64,000 bases of DNA, taken from contig NZ_PPEG02000004.1 of NCBI RefSeq assembly GCF_002899945.2, forward strand, positions 186,001-250,000, read 5' to 3'. Shown here one piece after another: positions 41,311 through 50,872 of the stretch (the first letter of the stretch is position 1; every line of letters begins with the position of its first letter). The position numbers and the translations under genes are program-made. The DNA is from Chryseobacterium viscerum (GTDB lineage Bacteria > Bacteroidota > Bacteroidia > Flavobacteriales > Weeksellaceae). Below the pieces are notes generated by a model. That model saw nothing but the letters and a program-made list of their open reading frames with translations. It was not told where the DNA came from and did not search any database.

Positions 41311-42576
41311 CTAAAAATGAATATCCCAGATCCCTGTTTTACGTTCAAGATCAATCAAAGCAGCTGCATTATCTGCAAGGGCCTGATAATAATCTTTTCT
41401 TACGTTGTTATAGGTTCTTTGAGCATTCAGAACTTCCAGGATAGAACTTTCTCCTCTTTTGTAGCTGTAAACAATACCTTCCAGTATACTTTTCGCTTCT
41501 GTAAGCATTCCATTATGGAATTGTCTGAGCTGTTTCTGAGTTGCTGAATACTGTTGATACGCCTGCATCACTTCAGCCCTTATCCCTTGTTCAATTTGTT
41601 TATATTCAACTTCTGCCTGGGAATGCGCCATTTCGGCTATTTTTAATCCTGCATTTCTTCTGTTGGAAAATTTCAGAGGTATACTAAGACCAATTTTTAC
41701 TGCATTAACAGTAGGTGAGGGGGCAATCTCGTTGGTGGCTTCGGTATGATGTTCAGCTCCGGCACTGATGCCCAGATCTATCACACGATTGGCTTTTTCC
41801 AGACTGATCTGGCTTTTGGTTACTGCTGTATTTTGTCTGGCAGCCAGTAAATCTGCTCTTTCATTGAGGGACTGCAGGATCAAATCATCAATACTGAAAT
41901 CTCTGTTGAAGGAATTGAAATCTCCGGCAACATCTCTATCTGTTATTTTGTTGTCTCCAAGAAATACCGACAGACCGGTGAGCGCTTGTTGTTCTGCACT
42001 TTCAGCCTGATATACTTCATTGAGCAGAGAGGAGGCTTCCAGCTTGGTCTGCTTTGAGCTTACCAACGATATTGTTCCTAAACGGTACCGGATACTGTCA
42101 GATTTTGCCAGCTGCTCCATATTTTTATAAGAATCCTGCTGTACTTCAAGCAAAGCTTTGGATTTTAAAGCTTCTATATATCCTAAACTAGCATCTGCCC
42201 GGAGATTTCTGAAAAAATCCTGCAATTGTATTTTGCTCAGTTCCGATTGGTTTCTGGCCAGATTAACCCGGGCTTTTCTTTTGCCGCCAAGCTCAAGAGT
42301 CCAGCCGATAGATGTTCCATAGACATAGCCCATATCTTTCTTCACTCCGTTATTGGTAGTCTCCATTTCCAATTGAGGGTCTGGGAACATGTTGGCGGTT
42401 TGAATTGCTGCTTCAGCCATACTTACGTTGTATTTCTGGGAGGCGTAGCCGAGATTTTTATTTCCAACAAGACTCAGGTATTCTTCAAAATGTAAAAGCT
42501 CTTTTTCCTGTGCCTTTATACCTGTGATGCTGAGCAATACGACAGATAATATGATAACATGAACTCTAATTTTCAT
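41311..42576 (-). CDS. TolC-family outer membrane factor (CusC/CzcC-like)
   Basis: A 421-aa precursor with a signal peptide ending SITGIKAQ. The two outer membrane efflux protein repeats are visible as paired long helices, e.g. NMFPDPQLEMETTNNGVKKD near 57-76 and LVSSKQTKLEASSLLNEVYQ near 170. It forms the outer channel of the tripartite metal pump encoded just upstream and overlaps the pump gene by 11 bases, so the two are translationally coupled. It is the last gene of the probable five-gene operon. Confidence 0.93.
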   Translation of the reverse strand: MKIRVHVIILSVVLLSITGIKAQEKELLHFEEYLSLVGNKNLGYASQKYNVSMAEAAIQTANMFPDPQLEMETTNNGVKKDMGYVYGTSIGWTLELGGKRKARVNLARNQSELSKIQLQDFFRNLRADASLGYIEALKSKALLEVQQDSYKNMEQLAKSDSIRYRLGTISLVSSKQTKLEASSLLNEVYQAESAEQQALTGLSVFLGDNKITDRDVAGDFNSFNRDFSIDDLILQSLNERADLLAARQNTAVTKSQISLEKANRVIDLGISAGAEHHTEATNEIAPSPTVNAVKIGLSIPLKFSNRRNAGLKIAEMAHSQAEVEYKQIEQGIRAEVMQAYQQYSATQKQLRQFHNGMLTEAKSILEGIVYSYKRGESSILEVLNAQRTYNNVRKDYYQALADNAAALIDLERKTGIWDIHF

Positions 42577-45500
42577 CTGATTCTAAATTTTGTTTTTCGT
42601 TGCGACGTTCAGCCATAAAATAAATAGCCGGCAGAACAAATAGTGTTAAAATAGTAGAGAACATCAACCCGTAAACGATTACTGTTGCCAGTGGGCGTTG
42701 TACATCCGAACCAATTCCTGTTGCCAATGAAGCCGGGAATAATCCGATTACTGCAACCGTTGCCGTCATCAGTACCGGTCTGAAACGGTCCTTTGCCCCT
42801 TTGATGGCCGCCTGTTTCAGTTCATATCCTTTTTTACGGAGGTCATTGATATGCGAAATCATGATGACTCCGTTCTGGATCGCAACCCCAAATAGTGCGA
42901 TAAATCCTACAGCGGAAGAGACATTCAGAGACATTCCACGGATATTGAGTGCCAGCATTCCCCCAAACAAAGCCAACGGAACAATAGACATCAGAACCAA
43001 AGCTTGTTTGAAATCCCCAAATGCACCATATAATAAAAGGAACATTATCGCCAATGCCAGCGGAACAATAAATGCTAATCTGGAATAAGCTCTGTTTTGA
43101 TTTTCAAACTGTCCACCCCATTTGACCTGATATTTTTCGTGGTCGTATTTTATGTCCTTTTCAATTTTATCCTGTGCTTCTTTCAGGAAAGAAGAAAGAT
43201 CGGTACCTCTTAAATTCAGTTTTACCGTAAGATGGCGTTTGTTCATTTCGCGGGTAATGGTACTTTCACCCGTACTTAATTTTACTTCTGCTACCTGAGA
43301 CAGCGGAATTTTCGCTCCTGAAGCTGAGGTGAGCATCAGATTTCCGATTTTGTCCGGAGTGTCCCGGCTGTCTTCGGTATAACGGCAGGAAATATCATAT
43401 ACTTTGTTACCAATAAAGATCTGGGAAATTGCTTTTCCCCCCAATGCAACTTCAATCAGGTCGGCTACATCGGCTACGTTCAATCCATACTGAGCAATCT
43501 TATCTCTGTCGGCAATAATCTGAAGCTGGGGTAAAGGTGGCTCCTGATCAATAGCGAGATCGGCAGACCCCGGGATTGTATTCAAAGTAGACAGTATGTT
43601 TTCAGCAATTCGTCTGGTTTCTTTGAAATCTTCCCCATATACCTTTACAACCAGCTCGCTGTGTGCTCCGGAGATTTTGTCCATTACTCCGTCAATCATA
43701 GGCTGTGAAAAACCTACGGTGAATCCCGGCATGTTTTTATAATCTGCTGCGAGCTCTTTGATGAGGTCTGCTTTTGTTTTCCCGGCAGGCCATTCGCTGT
43801 AAGGTTTTATTCCAATAGAGACTTCAAAGTGAGAAGCCGTCCATGGATCGGTACCATCGTCATTACGTCCTGCCTGAATCATCATATAGGTAATTTCAGG
43901 GTGTTTCAGGGTACGGGTACGTAGCGTATCGCTCATCTCTTTTGATTTGGCTAAAGAAATTCCCGGAGGTAGCTGTACCTGCAGCCATATAGAACCTTCA
44001 TCCAGCTCGGGAAGGAAGTCTTTTCCTACTGTATAAGACAGAATTCCTGAGGATACCAAAACGATAACGATAGGTATAATAACCCTCTTGGGAGCCTGCA
44101 GTATCTTTTCGATTTTTTTTCCATAGGCTGCAGCTATTTTTTCCAGCCATTTATTGTGGTAGATCTTTTGGGGTTTACGATAGATCACATAAGCCAATCC
44201 GGGGATTAGCAATAATGCTACAGCGAGTGCACCCAGCAGTGCATATCCTACAGTGAAAGCCATTGGTGTGAATAATTTTTTCTCTACTCTTTCAAAAGCG
44301 AATAAGGGCAGATAGGCGGTAATAATGATAATCGTTGAAAAGAAAATAGGCTTGGCTACTTCAATCACTCTTTGGGTAATTGTTTTTTCTTCCAGTGTTT
44401 CTTCCGAATTTTCTTCTCTTTTCTTCAGAATGGTTTCCAGCATGACGATGGCTCCATCTACAATAATCCCAAAATCAATCGCTCCGAGTGAAAGAAGGTT
44501 GGCCGGGATATTGGTAAAATGCATTAATATAAAAGCAAATAACAAAGAGAGCGGAATCGTAATAGCCACCAATAATGCTCCGCGCCAGCTTCCAAGAAAT
44601 ATAATCAGAACAATAATAACTAATACAATGCCTTCGGTAAGGGTGTGGGAAACTGTGGTAAGTGTTGTTTTTACAAGATCTGTTCTGTCGAGGAAAGGAT
44701 GAATTTTTACACCGGGAGGAAGCGTTTCATTATTCAGCTCTTCAATAGCTTCATGGACTCCATCCAGCACTTGTGAAGGATTTTGACCTCTTAATAAAAG
44801 TACAATTCCTTCTACACTTTCAGAATAATTACGTTTTCTGTCGGTATAGCCAAGAACTCCTTTTCTTTCCAGGTTTCCGTATTTCAGTGTTCCTACATCA
44901 TTCAAAAAAACAGGAACCCCATTTTGGGTTTTCACCACAATCTTTCCAAGGTCATTTAAATCTTTTACCAAACCAATTCCGCGGATTACGTAGGCAAGGT
45001 TTCCCCGTGGAAGCATACTTCCTCCGGCACTCACATTGTTTTTGGAAATAGTTTCAGTAACTTCAGATAAGGAAAGTCCGTACTGTTCAAGCTTATGCGG
45101 ATCCAGTTCGATCTGAAACTGAGTGGTAATTCCTCCAAAATTCGTAACATCAGCAATTCCTGAAACCTGTTTGATACGTGGAATAATCACAAATTTTTGT
45201 AAGTCGGTAAGTTCCCGCAGACTGTGGTTGTTGCTTTCAATAATATAGCGATATACTTCGCCAATAGGGGAGGTAAGGGGATCCAGTCCTGGCTGCGCAC
45301 CATAAGGAAGATCTACATCAGTCAATCTTTCCTGAATACGCTGCCGGGCCCAGTAATCGTCTATACCGTCATCGAAAACCATGGTGATAATGGAAAGCCC
45401 GAAGGTACTTTTGCTTCGCATCACATGCATTCCCGGAAGTCCGTTCAGAGATCTTTCCAAAGGGATTGTGATTTGCTGTTCTACTTCTTCAGCGGCCAGC

Positions 45501-45661
45501 CCCGGAACCTGTGTGACAACCTGTGAGGTGACATCGGCAATATCAGGATAGGCTTCTATGGATAATCTGGTCCAGGAATAATACCCGAAGAACCCCAATA
45601 AAAGGAAGAGGGCAAGCATCAGCCATCTTTTCTGTATAGAGATTGTAAGTAATTTCTTCAT
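42566..45661 (-). CDS. CusA/CzcA-family heavy-metal RND efflux pump
   Basis: A 1031-aa inner membrane proton/metal antiporter with twelve membrane segments and two large periplasmic loops. Family marks are WTRLSIEAYPDIADVTSQVV at the N-terminus, LSLGAIDFGIIVDGAIVMLE near 395-415 (acidic proton-relay residues in segment 4) and GRNDDGTDPWTASHFEVSI. The HME subfamily (Cu/Ag, Co/Zn/Cd) is clear; the exact metal is not. The Met cluster typical of CusA can not be assigned with confidence by eye. It is 26 bases downstream of the adaptor gene. Confidence 0.95.
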   Translation of the reverse strand: MKKLLTISIQKRWLMLALFLLLGFFGYYSWTRLSIEAYPDIADVTSQVVTQVPGLAAEEVEQQITIPLERSLNGLPGMHVMRSKSTFGLSIITMVFDDGIDDYWARQRIQERLTDVDLPYGAQPGLDPLTSPIGEVYRYIIESNNHSLRELTDLQKFVIIPRIKQVSGIADVTNFGGITTQFQIELDPHKLEQYGLSLSEVTETISKNNVSAGGSMLPRGNLAYVIRGIGLVKDLNDLGKIVVKTQNGVPVFLNDVGTLKYGNLERKGVLGYTDRKRNYSESVEGIVLLLRGQNPSQVLDGVHEAIEELNNETLPPGVKIHPFLDRTDLVKTTLTTVSHTLTEGIVLVIIVLIIFLGSWRGALLVAITIPLSLLFAFILMHFTNIPANLLSLGAIDFGIIVDGAIVMLETILKKREENSEETLEEKTITQRVIEVAKPIFFSTIIIITAYLPLFAFERVEKKLFTPMAFTVGYALLGALAVALLLIPGLAYVIYRKPQKIYHNKWLEKIAAAYGKKIEKILQAPKRVIIPIVIVLVSSGILSYTVGKDFLPELDEGSIWLQVQLPPGISLAKSKEMSDTLRTRTLKHPEITYMMIQAGRNDDGTDPWTASHFEVSIGIKPYSEWPAGKTKADLIKELAADYKNMPGFTVGFSQPMIDGVMDKISGAHSELVVKVYGEDFKETRRIAENILSTLNTIPGSADLAIDQEPPLPQLQIIADRDKIAQYGLNVADVADLIEVALGGKAISQIFIGNKVYDISCRYTEDSRDTPDKIGNLMLTSASGAKIPLSQVAEVKLSTGESTITREMNKRHLTVKLNLRGTDLSSFLKEAQDKIEKDIKYDHEKYQVKWGGQFENQNRAYSRLAFIVPLALAIMFLLLYGAFGDFKQALVLMSIVPLALFGGMLALNIRGMSLNVSSAVGFIALFGVAIQNGVIMISHINDLRKKGYELKQAAIKGAKDRFRPVLMTATVAVIGLFPASLATGIGSDVQRPLATVIVYGLMFSTILTLFVLPAIYFMAERRNEKQNLESDEN

Positions 45662-45687
45662 AGTTTTTGATTTCGCATCATTTTACA

Positions 45688-46791
45688 TTATTTCGCATCC
45701 AGCATATAAATTCCCCCTTCAGTCATGATGGTTTCCCCAGGCTTTAAGCCTGATGTAATTCTTACTGTTTTCTGATCGGTTTCTCCAGTTACCACTGGGC
45801 GTTTGATGAATTGATTCTTACCTGCCTTTATCCACACATATTGGGAGCTGTCCTGCTGCATCAAAGCGGTCACGGGAATCATCACTGCCTTTTCAGGAGT
45901 TGTTGAGAAGTTGACTGTAGCGTACATTCCCGGTTTTAGTTTTCTGTCCGGATTATCACATTCAATAAGGACTTTTATACTTCGGGTATCTTCGTCTACA
46001 ATTTCATTGATATGATAGACTTTTCCTGTAATATTTTTGTCGGGATAGGCACCTACCTTTACAGAAACCTGATCTCCGGCATTGACAAAGCGGATGTCTT
46101 TTTCTTTTACATCACCGGAAATCCAGACTTTGGATAATTCTGCGATGATCATTACCGGATCAGCATCTCCTTTCAGATATTGACCATTTACAATTTTGTT
46201 GGAAATAATTTCTCCGTTAATGGGGGCTCTTACAACAAGAGGACTTCCTATACCTCCTCCTTTGCTGTTGTATACTTTCAAGGCAGAAGAGGCATTGGAA
46301 AGGGATGTTTTTTTATTTTTAAAATCTGTTTCCGCTTCATCCAGTTCTTTCTGAATACCCACCCCATGTTTTACAAGATCCTGCTGGCGTCTGTAATTTT
46401 TCTCGGCAAGCTGTACATCGTTCAGAGCATCCGTATAATCCTTTTGAACCGAAAAATAATCTGAAGAAAGGATCTCAAAGAGAGGACTTCCGGCCGATAC
46501 GTTTTGTCCAAGCTGAATAAACGATTTTGTTATCCTTCCGGAAAAAGGACTGGCAATTTCTGCATAATGATTAGGAATTGCCTGAATTGTTCCTGCCGAA
46601 ATTACACCATCACTATGTTCCTGTTCGGTAACAACTTCTGTTTTAATTTTTTTGAAAACAGGATTGTTTTCCGGAACCGTGACCTGATCACCTCTTATCT
46701 GGAGATCCTGATCTTGAGGGGGTTCACTTTTGGAATTTTTACAAGAGGTAACAAATGTCAAAAGTACCATTGTTAAGACTGTTTTTCTCAT
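45688..46791 (-). CDS. RND efflux periplasmic adaptor (CusB/CzcB-like lipoprotein)
   Basis: A 367-aa membrane fusion protein. It begins with a lipobox (TFVTSC, Cys17). The lipoyl/barrel-sandwich halves (AEIASPFSGRITKSFIQLGQ and LVVRAPINGEIISNKIVNGQ) flank a hairpin, and the beta-barrel domain (VWISGDVKEKDIRFVNAGDQ) and C-terminal domain follow (GLKPGETIMTEGGIYMLDAK). It bridges pump and outer membrane channel. No N-terminal metal-binding His-rich domain is present. It lies 64 bases after mgtA and 26 before the pump gene. Confidence 0.94.
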   Translation of the reverse strand: MRKTVLTMVLLTFVTSCKNSKSEPPQDQDLQIRGDQVTVPENNPVFKKIKTEVVTEQEHSDGVISAGTIQAIPNHYAEIASPFSGRITKSFIQLGQNVSAGSPLFEILSSDYFSVQKDYTDALNDVQLAEKNYRRQQDLVKHGVGIQKELDEAETDFKNKKTSLSNASSALKVYNSKGGGIGSPLVVRAPINGEIISNKIVNGQYLKGDADPVMIIAELSKVWISGDVKEKDIRFVNAGDQVSVKVGAYPDKNITGKVYHINEIVDEDTRSIKVLIECDNPDRKLKPGMYATVNFSTTPEKAVMIPVTALMQQDSSQYVWIKAGKNQFIKRPVVTGETDQKTVRITSGLKPGETIMTEGGIYMLDAK

Positions 46792-46855
46792 ATAAGTTAT
46801 TTATAACCATTATTTTAATTTCTTTTTTATTGATCTGTCTGTGCTGACTTTAGCA

Positions 46856-49528
46856 TTACAGCCACTGTCCGAATTTTTTGATAAACCATTGTTTGACGAA
46901 CTGAGTCAGGATACAATACCCTGTAAGAATTCCTATTAAATAAGGGAAGTAGCTCAGAGGTAGTGGCTGCATTTTCAGATACACGGCCATTGGTGTGAAA
47001 GGAATCAGAATTCCAATCAGCATGATCAAACTTGTCAAAGCGACTACAGGGGTGGCTGCCCAACTTTGTATAAAGGGTATTTTTTTCGTTCTGATAATAT
47101 GAACAATCAAGGTTTGGGATAATAAACCTTCCACAAACCAACCTGTCTGAAATAAACCTTGCTGTTCCGGAGTATTGGCTTTAAAAATGAAGAACATCAC
47201 GGCAAAAGTCACGTAATCAAAAATGGAGCTCAAAGGACCTATATACAGCATGAATTTTTTGATACTTCCGGCTTCCCATTTTTTCGGTTTTTCAAGAAAA
47301 TCTTTATCCATAGTATCCCACGGAATGGAAGACTGCGATACGTCATACAGTAAATTTTGGGTTAAAATCTGCAGCGGAAGCATGGGCAGAAACGGAAGCA
47401 ATGCACTGGCTCCAATCATACTGAACATGTTTCCAAAATTGCTGCTGGCCGTCATCTTTATATATTTGACAATGTTCCCGAAAGTTCTTCTTCCATAGAT
47501 CACTCCGCTGCGTAGTACCATCAGATCTTTTTCCAGCAGAATGATATCGGCACTTTCTTTAGCAATATCTGCTCCCGTATCAACAGAAATTCCGACATCA
47601 GCTTCCTTAATGGCTGCTGCATCATTGATTCCGTCGCCCATAAATCCTACGGTGTGACCTTTAGATCTTAATATTTTTACAATACGCTGTTTCTGTAAAG
47701 GGCTTACTTTAGCAAAAACAGAATAGAGATCCATATCCTTACGAAGTTCATCATCGCTCATATTCTCCAGTTCATCACCGAGCATAATGGTATTGATGGA
47801 AATTCCTACATCATGGCATATTTTTTTAGCAACAATATCATTGTCTCCGGTGACTACTTTTACTTCTACACCCAATTTGTGTAAAGCTTTGATACTTGGC
47901 TCTGCAGAGGGTTTTGCAGGATCAAGAAATCCCATGAATCCTGTAAGGGTAAGATGGTTCTCATCAGCAACAGAGTAATTTAATGGATGGTCACCATCAA
48001 ATTCCCGGATAGCAATCAATAGTACCCGTTGTCCTTCAGCGTTGAGCTTTTCGGACATTCTGATAATTCGTTGTTTCATGAAGTCATCCAGTGGAACAAT
48101 ATTATCATTCTCAATATGCAGGCTATGATCTTCTCCGGGATCCAGAGCATACTTACACAAGGGAAGCATTTCCTCTACTGCACCTTTACAAATCATCAGG
48201 TGCTTACCTGTGGAAGTATTCAGGATCACAGACATTCTTCTTCTTTCAAAATCAAAAGGAATTTCGTCTACTTTCTGATAAAGTTCATCAGCTCTCATCA
48301 GGTTATGAACCTCAGCATGATCCAAAACTGCTTGATCCAGAAGGTTTTTGAGTCCAGTTTGATGAAAGCTGTTGAGGTAGCCCCATTTCAATACTTCATC
48401 ATCTTCAATACCACGAACGTTGAGGTGAGTTTCCAATACAATTTTATCGAGAGTAAGAGTTCCTGTTTTATCAGTACAAAGAATATCCATAGCTCCGATA
48501 TTCTGGATGGCATTCAATCTTTTGACAATCACTTTCTTTTTGCTCATATTGACGGCTCCTTTTGCCAGATTAGCCGTAACAATCATGGGCAGCATTTCAG
48601 GGGTAAGCCCCACCGCTACGGCAATGGCAAATAATAGGGCCTGCATCCAGTCTCCTTTTACGAATCCATTGATAAGAAAAATAACAGGGGTCATGACCAG
48701 CATAAACCGGATCAACAGGTAGCTCACTTTATTGACTCCAATATCAAAAGCTGTTTCCGGTCTTTTACTGGCCAGGCTTCTGCTGATGCTTCCGAAATAG
48801 GTGAAAATCCCCGTATTTACTACAACTACTGCCGCTGATCCGCTTACCACATTGGTTCCCATAAAGCATATATTTTGAAGACTAAGAGGATTCCGGTCTT
48901 TGGCATCTTTGATGGGAAGAGCATTTTTTTCTACAGGCAGCGCTTCTCCGGTCAGGATGGACTCGCTAATGAAAAGGTCTTTGCTTTTAAGAATCCTGCA
49001 GTCGGCAGGAACCATGTCACCGGCAGATAGAATAACAATATCTCCGGGAACAATTTCTGTAATTTCTATTTCTTTACTTTCATTAAATTTTCTTTTGGTA
49101 AGACAGCTTGTTTTTACCATTTTCTTTAATGCTTCTGCTGCTTTGTTGCTCCGGAATTCCTGAATAAATCTTAAAACCGTACTGAACAAAAGCATCACAG
49201 AAATAATAATCGTGGTACTAAAATCCTTTTCACCAGCGGGCACAAGAATACCATCAATGAATAATGAAATTAATGCAATACAGGCCAGGATATAATTAAA
49301 TGGATTAAAAAATGAGTGGGTAAACTGTTTCAGCCATGAAGGGGCTTTTTGAGTGGCAATTTCGTTCTTACCATAAATTTTCAGACGGTCTTTTACGGTG
49401 TTTTCGCTGAGCCCTTCTTCTGAAGTTTCCAGCATGGCGTAAATCATTTTTTCGTTCTCTGCTGCGGCTTCTTTTAATTTTACAAGAGCTGCTGAATTGA
49501 GATTTTTGTTGGAAGATTTTTTTAACAT
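46856..49528 (-). CDS. mgtA: Magnesium-translocating P-type ATPase
   Basis: An 890-aa P-type ATPase of the P3B (MgtA/MgtB) class. The phosphorylation site is DKTGTLTLDK, with TGEALPVEK in the actuator domain, KGAVEEMLPLC in the nucleotide domain and MGDGINDAAAIKEADVGISV in the hinge. About ten membrane segments are seen. The family imports Mg2+ across the inner membrane. The gene follows mgtC by 19 bases and precedes the RND adaptor by 64 bases, so Mg import and heavy-metal efflux genes share one strand and probably one transcript. Confidence 0.95.
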   Translation of the reverse strand: MLKKSSNKNLNSAALVKLKEAAAENEKMIYAMLETSEEGLSENTVKDRLKIYGKNEIATQKAPSWLKQFTHSFFNPFNYILACIALISLFIDGILVPAGEKDFSTTIIISVMLLFSTVLRFIQEFRSNKAAEALKKMVKTSCLTKRKFNESKEIEITEIVPGDIVILSAGDMVPADCRILKSKDLFISESILTGEALPVEKNALPIKDAKDRNPLSLQNICFMGTNVVSGSAAVVVVNTGIFTYFGSISRSLASKRPETAFDIGVNKVSYLLIRFMLVMTPVIFLINGFVKGDWMQALLFAIAVAVGLTPEMLPMIVTANLAKGAVNMSKKKVIVKRLNAIQNIGAMDILCTDKTGTLTLDKIVLETHLNVRGIEDDEVLKWGYLNSFHQTGLKNLLDQAVLDHAEVHNLMRADELYQKVDEIPFDFERRRMSVILNTSTGKHLMICKGAVEEMLPLCKYALDPGEDHSLHIENDNIVPLDDFMKQRIIRMSEKLNAEGQRVLLIAIREFDGDHPLNYSVADENHLTLTGFMGFLDPAKPSAEPSIKALHKLGVEVKVVTGDNDIVAKKICHDVGISINTIMLGDELENMSDDELRKDMDLYSVFAKVSPLQKQRIVKILRSKGHTVGFMGDGINDAAAIKEADVGISVDTGADIAKESADIILLEKDLMVLRSGVIYGRRTFGNIVKYIKMTASSNFGNMFSMIGASALLPFLPMLPLQILTQNLLYDVSQSSIPWDTMDKDFLEKPKKWEAGSIKKFMLYIGPLSSIFDYVTFAVMFFIFKANTPEQQGLFQTGWFVEGLLSQTLIVHIIRTKKIPFIQSWAATPVVALTSLIMLIGILIPFTPMAVYLKMQPLPLSYFPYLIGILTGYCILTQFVKQWFIKKFGQWL

Positions 49529-49547
49529 TGCTTCAATGTTTTTAATG

Positions 49548-50246
49548 TTATAAATCGTTTTCAGTACCTATAATTTCCCAGCTTACCTTGATGACTTTGT
49601 CTTCAATGGTCAATCTACTGGCTGTTTTTTCCATGAAACTGTCCTGTGGAGTGGAAGCGTGAACTTCTGCTGTAATGATGGCATTTTCAGGCACACCATT
49701 GTCATCGCTGGTAAGAGATTTCAGCAGTACTTTATCGTTTCCGCTTAAAGACTGCATGAGCTGTACGCGGACATGATTTTCTACTTCACTTTTACACTTA
49801 ATGCTGAGAAGGTATTCTGTATAATGATTTCTGTTGTTGATGGTATTGCCCAGTTTTACGCCTAAAGGCCGAAGGATAATATGAGTGAGGATAATAAAAC
49901 CGCTGGTAATAGCTGCTTCAAAAGGCAATCCCAGAGCACTGAGAGCTCCTACAGATGCTGAACACCAAATGGTCGCTGCCGTATTGAGTCCTCTTACAGT
50001 AAGCCCATCTTTCATAATAACTCCTCCTCCTAAAAAGCCAATACCACTTACGATATATGAGGCTATTCTCCCTGTAGCATCCCCACCAATACGGATGGAT
50101 AGAAGTACAAATGCTGCAGAACCAAGACATACCAGGGTATTGGTACGCAGACCTGCACTTTTTTGGCGCCATTGTCTTTCAAAACCAATGCTGGCACCCA
50201 GGGTAAATGCGATAAGAAGACGGAAAGTAAATTCTAATGTGTTCAT
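49548..50246 (-). CDS. MgtC/SapB-family membrane protein
   Basis: A 232-aa protein with four to five membrane segments (about 1-125) and the MgtC signature LGASIGFERQWRQKSAGLRTN near 17-37, RIASYIVSGIGFLGGGVIMK and GLNTAATIWCSASVGALSAL. A C-terminal ACT-like soluble domain follows (about 145-230). In enteric bacteria MgtC inhibits the F-ATPase and is made under low Mg2+; the same role here is inference. It is the first gene of the mgtC-mgtA-RND operon. Confidence 0.93.
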   Translation of the reverse strand: MNTLEFTFRLLIAFTLGASIGFERQWRQKSAGLRTNTLVCLGSAAFVLLSIRIGGDATGRIASYIVSGIGFLGGGVIMKDGLTVRGLNTAATIWCSASVGALSALGLPFEAAITSGFIILTHIILRPLGVKLGNTINNRNHYTEYLLSIKCKSEVENHVRVQLMQSLSGNDKVLLKSLTSDDNGVPENAIITAEVHASTPQDSFMEKTASRLTIEDKVIKVSWEIIGTENDL

Positions 50247-50261
50247 AACTTTTCTGTTTTT

Positions 50262-50360
50262 AGCATACAGCCGATATACAGAAAGTGATATGACTGAATG
50301 CTTAGTTGATGTAATGTGACGGATCGGTATCCATAGGGGTTTTTATTTGCTGCAAAGGTA
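50262..50360 (-). promoter_or_regulatory. Promoter and structured leader before mgtC
   Basis: On the minus strand TACCTTTG (50353-50360) is a -7 box. The transcript would have a leader of about 100 bases with a small hairpin (GGAT-loop-ATCC, 50321-50332) and a longer stem, AGCATTCAG (50294-50302 region) with CTGTATGCT (50262-50270), 8 of 9 pairs. A Mg2+-responsive leader is conceivable by context; I see no full M-box consensus. Confidence 0.35.
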
Positions 50361-50491
50361 TTCCTCATTATAGAAAGAGGCCGTTAGAGAAGCTTTAGAA
50401 TATTATTAGAAAATGATTAGAGAAAATATTATCTTATTTTTTGAGCTTGATACTACAAGAAATAATTATTAAAGCTGTTTAACCTTTTTTA

Positions 50492-50686
50492 TTAAACCAC
50501 AAAAGACACAAAAGCTTTTTAAACACTTAAGCTATTTTAAGTTATATACTTTGTGTATAAGAAATACACTAAAGCTTTGTTGAAAATCAGAGACTTTCAT
50601 CTTATGTGAACTTAACTGTGTGGTATTTCCTTACACTTTCTAAAGTGTACTAAAGTGTTCAAAGAATAAAAACTTTTGTGGTTAAG
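50492..50686. repeat. Intergenic element with inverted ends (AACCACAAAAG)
   Basis: AACCACAAAAG (50495-50505) and CTTTTGTGGTT (50673-50683) are perfect 11-bp inverted termini about 190 bases apart. An internal dyad ACACTTT-CT-AAAGTGT lies at 50633-50648. No coding frame is seen. The AAGACACAAAAG / CTTTGTG words are typical of dispersed Bacteroidetes intergenic repeats (recollection). Confidence 0.55.
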
Positions 50687-50737
50687 TTTAAACAGACTTA
50701 TTGATTAAATCTTATTAATAGTTATAAACTGTACCCA

Positions 50738-50766
50738 TTGTAAGAGATAAAATTTCAATACATTTG
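50738..50766 (+). promoter_or_regulatory. Promoter of the EamA gene
   Basis: TTG at 50738-50740 and TACATTTG at 50759-50766 are 18 bases apart, near the Bacteroidetes consensus; it leaves a leader of about 100 bases. Confidence 0.45.
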
Positions 50767-50872
50767 GGGCAGGTTTCTTGTATGATGAATTTTACGATTT
50801 ATCATATGAAATAAGAGTGTGTTTAGTCCCGGAAACTTCCTTCCAACATCTTTTGAATTATATATTTTAGAA

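Noticed and set aside
41259..41444. Small plus-strand frame at the end of the TolC gene
   Set aside because: It overlaps the TolC-family gene antisense and has no conserved features.
48029..48634. 201-codon frame antisense to mgtA
   Set aside because: It lies inside a gene with complete P-type ATPase motifs and has no own features.
50262..50360. Classical M-box riboswitch
   Set aside because: The leader is shorter than an M-box and its CCCCTATGGATACCG stretch only loosely recalls the consensus; kept as an unassigned structured leader.
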